NCBI GenBank assembly: GCA_902806595.1
Contig: CADCXC010000037.1
Location: 2,170,001-2,234,000 of the forward strand
Source: Pyrenopolyporus hunteri
Taxonomy: Eukaryota; Ascomycota; Sordariomycetes; Xylariales; Hypoxylaceae
Direction: 5' to 3'
Length of the DNA stretch: 64,000 bases
Part shown: positions 1 through 11,057 of the stretch, piece after piece
Position numbering within the stretch: the stretch's first letter is position 1
Layout of the letters: each line of letters begins with the position of its first letter
Program-made: the position numbers and the translations under genes
Notes under the pieces: generated by a model
Told to the model about the DNA's origin: nothing
Databases searched by the model: none
What the model saw: only the letters and a program-made list of their open reading frames with translations

Positions 1-860
1 TTATAGCCACCGAAGTCCCCAAAGACCTGGTGACCAGACGGTACGGAGTACGTAACGTCGTTAGGAGCGACGGTTGTCGGGAAGGACTCGAAAGCGATGC
101 TTTCGCAGCATTTGGAGGTCTCACAGCTCCAGAATATTTGGTTTTCTGAGATAATAAGAGTTCGGCGAGAGCAAAGGCCTTCTTGGAATGTCCACCCGCG
201 AGTTTTCCACCGGCTATCCTGATACGCTTGGTCGAGATGTAGAACGTCCATTAAGCCTAGGTCTTTGGCGACACGTGCCGTGCGCTGATTGATGGTCCGG
301 GGTGTGCCATTGATTCTAGGGAGCCCGTCGATAGCTGTACCACATGCCGCAACTATCGTCAAAGCTGCCCTCGAGTATATTAAGTCCATCTGTGGAATCT
401 GGATGGCCTTGTCGGCGTCGGAATCCTGGAAGACACACAGTCGGTCGACCCAGAGGAATCCAACGCCCATCTCACGAGTTAACTGCATCGCGTCTAGAAT
501 GGTCTTCGGCAGCACCTAGTCTTGGAGGGAACCTGGCGTGTTCATATTTTCTAATCCGGCTTGGGTTGTTTGGAAATGGTTGATCTCGTCGCCCCATACG
601 TAGACGAATACGCCGGGTTCGAGCCCTTCAGCAGCCCGTCAAGGACCATATCCTTCCGCGCCAGCGCCCCCGTCACCGGCGACGACCCGAGCCGGCTCCC
701 GGAGCTCCAGAACGCGGAGGTGATCTGCTCCGGCTGGTCGAGGAGGTGCCCGATATATCCCCGCAGTGGGAGGGCCCACGAGGCGTCCGCGATGAGGGTG
801 CAGAGCTCGCATGTGGTGGCCGCGGCGCGGACCGAAGCGAGATTTGCTCGCTGCTTTTAA
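1..860 (-). pseudogene. HET-domain (heterokaryon incompatibility) gene, broken and cut by the window edge
   Basis: On the minus strand the translation from about 600 down to 1 reads as a HET domain. There is a YVWGDE block near 595, then LWVDRLCVFQD near 450, IYSRAALTIVAACG near 370, and RWKTRGWTFQEGLCSRR near 190. HET proteins trigger incompatibility or cell-death responses in fungi. The same frame has a TAG at 516-518, between NTPGSLQD and VLPKTILDAMQ. This is exactly where the family continues without a gap, and no usable intron fits (the only nearby GT-AG span is about 18 bases). The upstream part (CELCTLIADASW near 800, then a stretch to about 620) lies in a different frame, which implies a 1-nt shift near 620-640; the downstream frame meets TGA at 639-641. 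The C-terminal part runs off the left edge. I infer a pseudogene; an unusual gene model or sequencing error is the alternative. Confidence 0.72.
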
Positions 861-1469
861 GTTGGCTGTTTGTAAGAGCGGCTTTTTGGAGATTGAAGCG
901 CCCAGTTGTGAGTTGGGACCAGTCTATTGAGCGGCAGAAGCCGCATAGGTAGACGCTCGTCGTCTGAGTCCGTTGTGGACATGATGGATTTGGGGGTGCT
1001 GCCAGCGGTTTACGATGGATGGGCTTAAGATCTAATATGATTTTGGTAATATGTCCTATCGGAAGGCTGCCTCTCTAAATATAAACCCGGAGGTCCATCC
1101 TAGATGAGGATGACTGGTGAAATGGGTGAATAGATTGGCATAGGTGATATTCGGCTGCGGCTGAAGTCATGAGATGGTATCGTCAACGGTAAGACTGAAT
1201 TCACGGGTGGATGCTATCGTCGGCAGTCTAGAGATTGTTGATATCAGTTTTCAAGAGAAATTTCTACAGGACGGAGTCAAAAGGCACTTGGATATTATAC
1301 ATCCACGATGGATGAAAACTTGAATGGAACGTGTGCGAGAATGAAATGGGAAATACCACAAGGTCGTAGACGACTTGACTATCGAAGCTAACCACGTAAC
1401 GGCTTGCCGGGACGGTGACACTTTTCCCGGGCGTCAAACAGAAATAACATTACGCCTCTAAGACCCTAG
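861..1469. other. Intergenic, no gene seen
   Basis: About 600 bases between the broken HET gene and the 3' end of NOP2. No open frame here shows family resemblance, and no repeat or RNA gene is evident. Confidence 0.6.
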
Positions 1470-3551
1470 CTATGCCTTCTTTTTACCCTTCTCCTTAGCT
1501 TCGCTTTTCGCCTTCGCGTCGCCATTTTCTTTTGGCTTCGCCAACGCCTTTGGATCAAGACCACGTCTCCTCATGGCGTTGCGCTTAGCTCTCTCAATAT
1601 ACTTCTCATCTTCTTCATCGTCGAAGCCACCAAAATCATTTTGTCCCTTAGCTTGTCCGGGTACCTCTTCGTCTGCAATGATGGGCGTCTTGTCGATAAC
1701 TTCTTCATCTGCGCGGGGTGCCGAAGCAGATTGAGCGGGCTTATCCTTAACGAGGTTGGCGGGCGTCGGCCCAATCTTCTGGAACTTGGCGATAAAGAAA
1801 CCATCCACGTTATAGGTATGAGGATAGTACCTGCGTGTTAAACGCAGACTCGGGTCGAACTTCTTGCCCATGTAGCTGGTGAACCCTTCCTTGCCGAAGG
1901 GGAGCTCGGTAGAAACTAGTTTTACGTTCGGTCGCTTGCTAAGGGCATACTGGACTACCTGCTCATTCTCCTCGACGGTGACAGAACACGTAGAGTAGAC
2001 TAGATAACCGCCGGTTTTGCTCGCGTGATTGACCGAGTCTATAGCGGCTAGCAGAAGCTGTTTCTGGGTGTGGGGCAAAACCATGAAGTCCTTTTCGTCC
2101 TTGTTCGTCTTGACTGAGGGATCCTTAGCGATAACTCCAGTGCCCGAACAAGGGGCGTCGAGGAGTACTCTGTCGAAGCCACCAATGACTCTCGGGAACT
2201 CTCGAGCATCGTAGTTGCAGACGACCACGTTACGTGCGCCGAGACGGTGGATATTACCAATAAGACCCTTCGCACGAGCCTTGCTGGGATCGTTGGCGAA
2301 GATGCAACCAGTGTTCTTCATCATAGCAGCCATGTGCGTCGTTTTACCACCGGGGGCGGCGGCCATATCGAGCACACGCTCACCCTCCTGTGGCATTAGA
2401 GCCATAACGGGCAAAAATGAAGACGCGGCCTGAAGAATGTAGTGACCGGCGAGATATTCGGGGGTAGCACCAAGAGGCACATTGCTCTCGAAGATCTGCA
2501 ATCCAACCTTGGACCACTTGCCGACGGGCTCTAGAGTGACGCCGCGATTTATGAGAGCCTGGGCTAAATCTCGTCGATGGGTTCGTAAAGTGTTTGTTCG
2601 GATGACCACAGGCCTCGCTGTTTCGTTCGCCTCGAAAAAGGCGAAAGCTTCTCTTGGTGGGAATAGATTCATGAGTTTCTCTGCAAGGTACTCTGAGTAG
2701 CCGTAGTAGGCGCAAATGTCTTTCAACAATTGCGACGTGTATTCAGCTCTGGATCTGCCCTCCTCCGCTAGATTCGCAAAGTCATCTAAGACACGTATTG
2801 TGTCGGTGATCCTCGTTCTCAGCAGCTGTAGATCTGGTGCCAACAGCGCCTTGGTCTTCAAAGCTAAATCATCCTCTTCCTCGTCGTCGAGGACGTGTGG
2901 TCGTTCGATGTTAGTCTGAAGTGCGGCCTCTTCTAATTCAGCTTGCGCGTCTGCTTCCTCTTGTGCCTTTTGCTCGTCCAACCTCTTCGATAGGCCGACG
3001 ATGTTAGCCGCTGTTAACTTCTCTTCAGCATCCGAATCGTCTTCATCTTCCGAGAACATTGCTCTTCGCTCCTTGTCTTCTGCGTCGGAGTCGTAAACCG
3101 AGTCATCCGAACCTAGGAAGTCGTCTCCTAAGCCGTCCACTCCGTCATCCTCTAAGTCTGAGAATTCGTCGTTGCCTAGTTCGGAGCCGCTAAGCCCGTC
3201 ACCGAGACCGTCGCTGAGTTCTTCGTCGGACTCTGGGGCGGGAATAGGCTTCTTGCTTTTCGGTTTGGTGTTTCTTCCATTTTGCCTAGGCGCCGGGGTA
3301 GCCTTCGCGCCGTTGGATTTGCCGTTGGATTTCCCATTGGACTTTAGCGCTGCCTTCTTTGCCCCGGCGCCATTGGACTTAGGAGTCGGTTCGGTCGCGG
3401 TTTTTCGCTTCTTCTTGTTCGGTGCTTCGGTAGGAGCGTCGTCCACGGGTAAACCAGCTTTTCGCTTTAGTTTTGCGAAATGTTCTTCCGACAGTGGCTC
3501 AGGAGGGCCCTGCTTTTTCATGCGACGGCCGACACCCATTTTTGCTGGCAA
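1470..3551 (-). CDS. NOP2: NOP2, 25S rRNA (cytosine-C5) methyltransferase
   Basis: Single exon of 693 aa. NOP2 is a nucleolar SAM-dependent methyltransferase of the NOL1/NOP2/Sun family that makes m5C in large-subunit rRNA and is needed for 60S assembly. The N-terminal third is low-complexity: lysine-rich (NGKSNGKSNG repeats), then strongly acidic (DEELSDGLGDGL, EDEDDSDAEE), as usual for fungal NOP2. The catalytic core is complete: SAM-binding VLDMAAAPGGKTTHM near residue 395, the motif IV cysteine in LLDAPCSGTG near 465, and the motif VI catalytic cysteine in VYSTCSVTVEENEQ near 520. The C-terminus is basic (KRNAMRRRGLDPKALAKPKE). The start gives MPAKMGVGRRMKKQGPPEPL; the next Met (MGVGRR) is also possible. 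It is divergent from GET5 across 394 bases. Length is normal and nothing is missing. Confidence 0.95.
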   Translation of the reverse strand: MPAKMGVGRRMKKQGPPEPLSEEHFAKLKRKAGLPVDDAPTEAPNKKKRKTATEPTPKSNGAGAKKAALKSNGKSNGKSNGAKATPAPRQNGRNTKPKSKKPIPAPESDEELSDGLGDGLSGSELGNDEFSDLEDDGVDGLGDDFLGSDDSVYDSDAEDKERRAMFSEDEDDSDAEEKLTAANIVGLSKRLDEQKAQEEADAQAELEEAALQTNIERPHVLDDEEEDDLALKTKALLAPDLQLLRTRITDTIRVLDDFANLAEEGRSRAEYTSQLLKDICAYYGYSEYLAEKLMNLFPPREAFAFFEANETARPVVIRTNTLRTHRRDLAQALINRGVTLEPVGKWSKVGLQIFESNVPLGATPEYLAGHYILQAASSFLPVMALMPQEGERVLDMAAAPGGKTTHMAAMMKNTGCIFANDPSKARAKGLIGNIHRLGARNVVVCNYDAREFPRVIGGFDRVLLDAPCSGTGVIAKDPSVKTNKDEKDFMVLPHTQKQLLLAAIDSVNHASKTGGYLVYSTCSVTVEENEQVVQYALSKRPNVKLVSTELPFGKEGFTSYMGKKFDPSLRLTRRYYPHTYNVDGFFIAKFQKIGPTPANLVKDKPAQSASAPRADEEVIDKTPIIADEEVPGQAKGQNDFGGFDDEEDEKYIERAKRNAMRRRGLDPKALAKPKENGDAKAKSEAKEKGKKKA

Positions 3552-3945
3552 GGTTATGATGGGGAATTGTTAGGTGTGTACCGCGATGTTCACGGTGTAC
3601 CTTGGAGCTGGGGGACGCTTTAAAATTTCAATGCGTCCTGCGATTTGATCTGGGACTTTTTTTTTCTTAGCGATAAGCCGATAACGACTTTGAACCACAT
3701 TTCTAAGATTTATAGCGTTAGACCATGTTGATTGAGAAATTAGTGGGGTTAAATACTCAGGTACCTCAAAGCTTTAGCCACAAGTGGGCGGGTAAGTGGG
3801 ATATTTCGTGGCGCATTGAATGTGGGACATCGCGGGCAATTGATCGTCATCAAAGGTACCTCCGCCTGTGAAAGCAGTAGAGACTAGGTCGTTTGCAACA
3901 TAACTTTCGCACCGTCGATTACTCCTATACTCCCTAGGAACCAAC
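3552..3945. promoter_or_regulatory. Shared divergent promoter region NOP2/GET5
   Basis: 394 bases separate the divergent NOP2 and GET5 start codons, so both promoters must lie here. A T-run at 3658-3666 is the only obvious composition feature. No specific factor site is claimed. Confidence 0.5.
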
Positions 3946-4613
3946 ATGACTACGGAAATATCATTCGCGAGATCTTTTCTCGCGGCGCTGGACTCTCGTC
4001 CAGTTAAGCTTTCTCCCGACCATGTCGAGGATCCCAAAACCTACGCGGCACGAGGCGCTGTACGTTCTACTTCACCCCCTTACCTGATCTTTCTCATAGC
4101 TAATGTAGGAAATAGTACATCCTCCCTAAGATGCCGAGGCCCATGAGCAAGCGAAAACCTAGTACCATCGCGCCGGGCCAGGAGCGCAGCATTAACGTCG
4201 TCGTAAAGTCGCTCCGCAACCCGCCGTTAGACATCAAGCTCTCGTCCCAGACGCCCAACACCTCCGTACTGGACATAAAGACCGCTGTATCGCATGACAC
4301 GGGGATACCGGTAGACAAGATGAAGCTGCTGCACAAGAAGAAGCCAATCCTCGACAGCAAGGTTCTAAAAGATCTCGTGGGGGAGGGCGAGACGAGCGTC
4401 GAGTTTTCCGTCATGGTTATGGGCGGGGCCGCCGCACTCAAGACAACGCCGGCACAGGCTGAAGTGGCACAGGGACAGAGTGGTGCTGACGTGCTACGTA
4501 CCAAGGAATTCTGGGATGACCTAAGGGGGTTCTTATTACAACGGACACGCGACGAAAAGACCGCTGGCGACCTGGCGGATACCTTCCAAGCCGCTTGGAA
4601 AGCGAAGTCGTAG
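3946..4613 (+). CDS. GET5: Get5/Mdy2-like ubiquitin-like protein of the GET pathway
   Basis: Two exons, 3946-4059 and 4116-4613, joined over a 56-bp intron (gtacgt donor, CTAATG branch region, TAG acceptor, phase 0), give 203 aa. The junction restores ARGA-YILPKMPRPMSK, the N-terminal motif of fungal Get5 that binds Get4; MTTEISFARSFLAALDSRP precedes it. A ubiquitin-like domain follows (INVVVKSLRNPPLDIKL, then DIKTAVSHDTGIPVDKMKLL and KVLKDLVGEGETSVEF). The C-terminal helical segment (EFWDDLRGFLLQRTRDEK) matches the homodimerisation region. Get5 links Get4 to the chaperone Sgt2 and helps deliver tail-anchored proteins to Get3 for ER insertion; it is cytosolic. Reading only the second exon would lose the Get4-binding part. 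Family call is by motif recognition. Confidence 0.87.
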
Positions 4614-5003
4614 ATTCAGGGAATGGATGCAGAGAACTTTGATACACCATAGCGTCGGCTACCAAAGTCAGGTCTATGAGGGAATACGAAATTTATAATG
4701 AGTAACGGCGTAGACGTTTGTCTAAAAGATCACAATAACAGCAATCTACATTGGAATATGACCTTTTGTGTGGTGCGGTGTATACCATTGGCTAACATCA
4801 CATCTTGAGAATTTCATGTCATGCCTCTAGAGGAAAAAAAGTGACCAAAGCGGCCCTACTCCATCGTAATGGTAGGGAGAGTTTATGTCCATCCTGTGGT
4901 TTCGTAGACGTCGTGGATCCTTGGCACAGGAGTGCCCCCTTCAAATAATGATCCTCAGCAACTTCGTCACGGCTGCTCTCGGGTTTCGAATATCGGGACG
5001 CGC
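4614..5003. other. Convergent 3' region between GET5 and cofilin
   Basis: 390 bases holding the 3' ends of two convergent genes. No additional gene seen. Confidence 0.5.
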
Positions 5004-5854
5004 TTAACCCGCCAAACCTTTGCTGACAATCTTCAGTACCGTGTCGTGTTCGATGTCGTCCTGGTCGTTGGCCTGCAGTTCGGTGGCAATGCCAGTCAAA
5101 GCGCGCTTCAGTGCCTCCTTGGATGAGGCGTACACCATCTTTGCCTTCGAAGAGAGTTAATACTATTTTATCACCCGTGATTCGCACTATGTGAAGATAC
5201 TGACCATGACATTAGCATCGTCGGGCGACCACGCGATGAAGGTGATCTTGTTTCTATGTGATATTAGCAGGGCGGGTTTATTCGGTAGGCTTGGACTACT
5301 AACCGTGAGCCTTCTCCACTAGCGAGGCTGTACTCAAAGTCATACACAGCGTATCGGGGACCCTTGCTGGTGGCGCCCTAGGGATTGACGATTAGGACGG
5401 TGTCCGGAACGTAAGTCGGCCGGTGAAGCGTGATACTCACAGACTTGGTCTTGGTGGTGGCGTTCAGGAGCTTCTCACGGAAGTTCTCCCAGTCCTTATC
5501 CGACGAGGCTTCCTCGACGACGATCTCCCGGTTGTCGTCCGACAGCTTGAAGATAACGTACTTGTACTTCTTCGCAAGCTTAAGGTCGTTGTACGCAGTG
5601 ATGCACTCCTGCGAAACCGTAGCTCTGGATACACCGACGATATTAGTCCCTCTTTCTTCAACAACTCCGGGGGCAGCCCCTGGAAGAGCCGTGTGTTATG
5701 AAGGCGCATAATGACGCGCGGAAAGGGGGTCGCCGGCAGGGACAGGAATACGACGGGCATCAGCTGGAGGGAATCACGAACCCTGATTGAGACTACCAGA
5801 ATCCAGCATTAGCGGGTTGCTAGGGATGCATGATTGGATTTGAGGACTCACCAT
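5004..5854 (-). CDS. COF1: Cofilin (ADF family actin-severing protein)
   Basis: Spliced minus-strand gene. Exons from the 3' end are 5004-5144, 5205-5253, 5304-5377 and 5441-5624. They read ATVSQECITAYNDLKLAKKY, YVIFKLSDDNREIVVEEASS, then KDWENFREKLLNATTK, RYAVYDFEYSLASGEGSR, NKITFIAWSPDD, MVYASSKEALKRALTGIATE, ending VLKIVSKGLAG and TAA at 5004-5006. Cofilin binds G- and F-actin and severs filaments; the long actin-binding helix (YASSKEALKRALTGIATE) and the FIAWSPDD strand are intact. Total is about 150 aa, normal for fungi. The start is not settled. An ATG at 5852-5854 in good context is followed at once by gtgagt, as in UFD1 here, but joining ATG directly to the exon at 5624 leaves a one-base phase error. 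The true first exon must contribute 3n+2 bases or use another acceptor. Confidence 0.9.
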
Positions 5855-7055
5855 TTTGGCAGTATATGCTCGACCTGCGCTGGTACCAAATGAGAATTCC
5901 GGAGACGAGCTACGATGTGGGTTGTTAGCGGGGTTCGATAGACCGTACAGAAGGTAGAAGTAAGACTGGGAGAGTGTGCTATGCTAGGTTTGGTGTTGCA
6001 ACTAACATGAATCAACGGTATGTGTGCGTGTGGTGTTGTCTTTCCACCTAGGAGTGTCTCTCGTTGTCGAGTTTGCAAATTATTGCGATGGATGTTTTAG
6101 GAGGGTACAATAGAAAAGAGAGGGCCCGGAGAGATGTAGGTTGCAGGTAGTGTTTTTAGTGTGGGTCCTATCGCAATGGAGGGGAAGGTCGGGCTGATGA
6201 AAAAAGAGGCACGCACGATGAGAAAGAGAAATCAACACACAAAGCCTTGGTGGGGTCAAATGTTTTGGGGAGGGGATAGGGGGGCAGTGGGACAAGGGGG
6301 GCTGGCCAGCGGATGATGGGCAGTTGGCCGTGAGATGATGCCCGGGTACCTAGAGGAGTACCTAACCTCCTTAGCGGTTACAGCCTATGTATACGTACGA
6401 AGGTCACCTACATGTAGGTATCTCGTACCAGATATACGCAACTAAAAAGACTGCGCTTTTCTTGGCGGTAACTGGGTCGGCCAACGGGTAACGACAATTT
6501 GAAATTTCAAACCAATCGTCGCACGTGACTCCCTCTAGGCAGGTACTTACAAGAGGTATTGTGCTGGAATCGGGCAGTTAAAATGGTACATGTACCCGGC
6601 GGCCGCTTCTAACACGTACCGCCGTCACCGCTATTGTCTCTCTTCTACCTAATACATGTCAGGACGAGCCACACGGATTCGTCGTCACGCAGGTATCACA
6701 GTACATGCTGTCCCAATAATCTAAGTATAACTCGGAATATATGGATACGAGACTTTGATGCCTAAACAATAACGGAGACATCATTATCAATCAGATCAAT
6801 TATGATCGCCTACTAAAAACCGTAGGGAGGTGTGTAGTGTATGGTTCGTAGTTCTAGTATACAACTCACCATAACGCCGTATGGGATATCAAAGCATGAA
6901 TAAAGCACGGGGGGAGGGGGAGAAGGGGGCAGAGGGGAGAGAGATAGGAAGACATGACATGGCCAACGTTTAATCCGTCCGAATAACGCCGAGGTCAATG
7001 CTCCCAAACCCAAACTTTTGATACACGACAGGATAGAAGCTCATTCGTGAACTCG
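5855..7055. other. Intergenic between cofilin 5' side and HSP60 3' end
   Basis: About 1.2 kb. The part next to cofilin (5860-6300) is pyrimidine-rich on the minus strand, as expected for a fungal 5' leader and promoter. The rest has no recognisable gene or repeat. Confidence 0.5.
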
Positions 7056-8996
7056 TTACATCATTCCTCCCATACCACCCATGCCACCCATTCCTCCCAT
7101 ACCGCCCATGCCGCGGGCGGGCTCATCGTCTTCCGCCTCAACAATGGCGACCTCGGTAGTGCCTAGCAGCGATGCGACGCCGCTGGCATCGACCAGGCCC
7201 GTTCGGACGACCTTGAGCGGGTCAAGGATACCGGCCTGGATCATGTCCACATACTCGCCCTTGGCGCTATCGAATCCCTTGTTGAAGTCCTTGCCGTACT
7301 CGTCCATGAGCTTGCCAACAATGACGGAGCCTTCCAGGCCAGCGTTCTCTACAATTGTCCTGGCCGGTCGGGTAATAGCGTTCTTAACGATGCTGATACC
7401 GAGTTGCTGATCAAAGTTGGCCGGCTTAAGATCCTTCAGGGCATTGTTAGCAGCCTTGAGAAGGGCAGTACCACCACCAGGCAGAATACCCTCCTCAACG
7501 GCGGCTCGAGTAGCGTTAAGGGCATCGACGAAGCGGTCCTTCTTTTCGCCGACCTCAACCTCCGAGGAGCCGCCAACCCTGATCACGGCGACACCTCCAG
7601 ACAGCTTCGCCAGTCGTTCCTGGAGTTTCTCCTTCTCATACTCGGAGGTGGAGGGATCGTTCATGACACCGCGAATCTGCTCACATCGCTGGGCAATTGC
7701 GTCCTTGCTTCCTTCTCCGTTAAGGATGATGGTATCCTCCTTAGTGATGGTGATAGAGCCGGTAGAACCAAGCATGTCAGGGGTGAATTTCTCCAACTTC
7801 ATGTCGAGCTCGCTAGAGAAGACGGTACCGTTAGTGAGGACGGCGATATCGCCAAGGATGGACTTTCGGTTGTCGCCGAAGCCAGGGGCCTTGACGGCGG
7901 CAACCTCGAGCTGGCCACGAAGCTTGTTCACGATGCAGACGGCCAAAGCCTCACCATCAATGTCTTCGGCAATGATAACGAGGGGTCGCCGCATCTTGTT
8001 AGAGGCCTCTAGAGCGGGGACGATATCTTGCACGGCGGAGATCTTCTCCTGGGACAGAAGGATGAGGGGCTTTTCAAACTCGACCTTCTGGGCCTTGGCG
8101 TCCGTAATGAAGTAGGGGGACACATAGCCGCGGTCGAATCGCATACCCTCGGTGACGTCCAACTCGTCGTTCAGAGTCTTGCCCTCCTTGACGGTAATAA
8201 CACCTTCCTTGCCCACCTTCTCCATGGCGCTGGCGATCAGCTTGCCAATGTGGGTATCCCCGTTGGCACTGATTGTAGCAACCTGAGCGATCTCTTCGCT
8301 AGTCGTGATATCCCGCTTGTTCTTCTGGAGGTATTCAACGACAGCGTCGACAGCAGCCTGGGTACCACGTCGCAGATCCATTGGGTTGCAGCCGGCAGCG
8401 ACGTTCTTGACGGTCTCCGAAAAGATGGCCCGAGCCAGCACAGTGGCACTCGTGGTTCCATCGCCGGCAGACTCGTTCGTTTTGGACGCAACCTCTTGTA
8501 ATAACTTGGCACCGAGGTTCTCGAATTTATCTTTTAAGCTAATAGCTTTGGCAACAGTAACACCATCTACAAGACCTCGGGTTAGTATTTCCAGTCGCAG
8601 TAAGAAAAGGGATTGTTCTAACAAAAGGGGGAAAGGAAAAACATACCCTTCGTGATCTTGGGGGAGCCGTAGCTCGACTCGATTAAGACATTTCGGCCCT
8701 TAGGACCGAGTGTGGTAGCAACGGCTTTAGCGAGAGTCTCGACACCCGCAAGCAGAGCGGCTCGACCTTCGACGCCGAACTTGAGCTCCTGCACCCAATT
8801 CACGTTAGCGACACATAATAAAACGATTATAAAAGCAAATGCATGGAAATGTACGGGATTGAAAACTTATGAAGGGCGATATACGAACCTTGTGTGCGAA
8901 TCGCACCTGTTGCGAAAGCCCTGCACCAGCTCGGTACTTGGTAGCAGCGGAGGATAGGACCGAGGCCCGCGCCCGCGACGAAAGAGCACGCTGCAT
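7056..8996 (-). CDS. HSP60: HSP60, mitochondrial chaperonin
   Basis: Three exons, 8889-8996, 8647-8788 and 7056-8575, give 589 aa, the usual length. Group I chaperonin of the mitochondrial matrix; it forms heptameric rings and folds imported proteins with Hsp10. Exon 1 encodes an arginine-rich presequence (MQRALSSRARASVLSS to RFAHK) with no acidic residues. Exon 2 reads ELKFGVEGRAALLAGVETLA and TTLGPKGRNVLIE. Exon 3 continues GLVDGVTVAKAISLKDKF, with ATP-site GDGTTSATVLAR, and ends in the (GGM)n tail MGGMGGMGGMM. Donors are gttcgt and gtatgt; acceptors are tgcag and cccgag. All chaperonin motifs are present. The upstream region has heat-shock-element-like sequence, consistent with heat induction. 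Confidence 0.96.
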
Positions 8997-9920
8997 TATG
9001 GTTATGTTAGACGCACACTGGTCAAGTTGAATGCGAATAAGGAGATGCCACCACAAAGATCACGGCGTACGAGAGGGGGAGGGGAGGAAGGAGGGGTTTG
9101 GCGACGACTTTTTAAACGTTGTCGTTTTGAAAAATTTGGGTTTTCGTTTGCGATTTTGATTCCGGGGAAGAAAAAGCTTCGAAAAAATTTAATCCAATGA
9201 CGGAGGAACCGGCCAGAAGCTGGAGCTGTTCGACGCTAGCCCGATACGGCCTAGTATCACCACATAGCTCGCCTGGCGACCGATCTCATAGAATTTCATA
9301 GAACTCGATTGTTGCAATTCCATGTTGACTGCAAAGTTGCGCTCGACTCCGGGACCATCAAATTCGCCAATCTACGGCCATATTCATATTGACTTTTATA
9401 TGCGGTTTTTTAACGAATTCCTATTAACTTATTAAAGTGTAAGATATTAAAAAAGAAGGTATTTCATAGAATTGGTACTTGTCTTGTAACCTTTCAAGAA
9501 TTAGCTCCAGCCAGCCAGTTCAACTACACCTAACACAGCACTGTATTTTGTACAATACATGTAGATACCGGCCTACGCACGCCACGGCCGAGGTAACTTC
9601 ACCTTACTCAGCTACCTCCTATCTAAGATCCATCCATGTAAACAGATACATACTTTCTGCTATTAGGCACACAAGAATCGCAAGACAATATAACCCAAGT
9701 CTCGATTTGTCAGCGTCTGCCCTTCATCTGTGGCTTTCTACGATTAGTACTTAGCAATATGAACGGATTATATCGGTGTTTAGAGCTATTCCCGTCATCC
9801 TGTGCATCTGCTGAAGACTATATAATAAGACCAAAGCGCAAGGGAGTTGACTGGGTTTCTCGAATTTGACTCTCCAGCATCTCCCCTTATAAGCATCACC
9901 TCCAACCCCTCATTACCGCC
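8997..9920. other. Divergent intergenic region HSP60 / short-chain dehydrogenase
   Basis: 924 bases between two divergent start codons. It contains the heat-shock-like cluster and an AT-rich stretch at 9400-9480. The small open frames at 9479-9754 have no family resemblance. Confidence 0.5.
9155..9190 (-). promoter_or_regulatory. Heat-shock-element-like cluster upstream of HSP60
   Basis: Between 9160 and 9184 there are several inverted or direct TTC/GAA pentamer-like units: TTCC at 9160-9163, GGAAG at 9166-9170 and CTTCGAAA at 9177-9184, about 160 bases upstream of the HSP60 ATG. Spacing is not a perfect nGAAnnTTCnnGAAn. The assignment rests on position and partial match only. Confidence 0.3.
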
Positions 9921-11057
9921 ATGGCAAACATCGCAAAGACCATCGTAGCTACTGGCGCCTCTTCGGGCTTGGTAAGTCGCTGCTCTGATTGAACATCTCA
10001 TCACAGATCCTAATCTTGATTCGTACAAACTCTAGGGCTTTGAATTAGTAAAACAACTTCTTGCACACACGCAGCCCTACCGATTCATTCTCGGTGCCAG
10101 AGACACGAAGAGAACGCAGGCGGCGTTCGACAACCTCAAGTATGACAGTAACAAACATAGCTTGACCATTTTCCCTCTAGAGCTATCCAATCTCAAGACT
10201 GTCAAGACTTTCTCGCAGCAGACTCTCGATAAACTCGGGCAGGATAAGATTGACTACCTGTTGCTCAATGCGGCGATAAGCGATACTGCTGACGCGCCTG
10301 GCCCTCACGGCTCCAAGTGGAGCGAACCTTACCTTGTCAACCACCTTTGTAAGTAGTCTTGCCTACCCCCTGTGGTTATAAGTACAGCCAATTCTAATGA
10401 GTATCTTAGCCCAACATTACCTTATCCATCTGCTCAGAGAGAAATTGGAAGCATCGCGCTCACGTATCGTGGTCGTCTCTTCCGGTGCCGTTCGAGTCGT
10501 GAAAGATCCCAGTATGCCAAGCCCCTCATACCCTTAGCCTCTAATATGTGACTAGTAGTCTCACAATCGTGCAGGCCTTCTTGAAGAAGATGTTAAGGCC
10601 GGTTCAAAAACAGAACGCAGCGTTTACAGTGATACGAAATTCATCCAGCTCCTCGGAGCTCACTGGTGGCGCCGCCAACTTCAAGGCAAATGTCAGGTCG
10701 TCGCTGTGTCTCCGGGTTGGATCCCCGAAACGCGCCTCGCGCGGAGTAGCAGGGACGCAAGCGTATTACCCACAAACCATCCAGATGCGAAGAGCGTCTC
10801 AGAGGGTATGTTCAACTCTCACCCCTTCTACAATACTTATGAGATTGGGTTACCTTACAACTCTCCTAGGCGCCCAAAGTATCTACCGTGCTTTCGTACG
10901 CGATGACTTCCCCGAAGACCCCGACCAGATCTTCTTGACCAGTTGGGGTGAATGGTGGCCCAAGGACGTCTATGAGCTCACCCTAGATAAAGCTCTTCAG
11001 GACAAGTGGTCCCCGAGTAAGGAGGAGATCGAGAAGGAAGAAGGTATATCCGAATGA
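9921..11057 (+). CDS. Short-chain dehydrogenase/reductase (SDR), protochlorophyllide-reductase-like
   Basis: Five exons, 9921-9971, 10036-10348, 10410-10511, 10575-10805 and 10870-11057, give 294 aa. Phases agree at every junction and all introns are 60-65 bp. Classical SDR elements are complete: the TGASSGLG cofactor loop at residues 11-18, LLLNAA near 95, catalytic Ser in VVVSSG (145-147), and Tyr173/Lys177 in VYSDTKF. The layout resembles the fungal group often labelled protochlorophyllide- or retinol-dehydrogenase-like (NAD(P)-binding, substrate unknown); the C-terminal WGEWWPKDVYELT fits that group. Likely cytosolic, with no signal peptide or membrane segment. It is the last gene before the regulator/tannase segment and could belong to it or to the housekeeping block. 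Substrate cannot be read from sequence. Confidence 0.85.

Noticed and set aside
4100..4504. 134-codon minus-strand frame over GET5
   Set aside because: Shadow of GET5, whose two-exon model gives a full family match.
7404..8115. Two plus-strand open frames of 202 and 232 codons opposite HSP60
   Set aside because: They lie entirely inside the HSP60 coding exon on the other strand and show no family motif.
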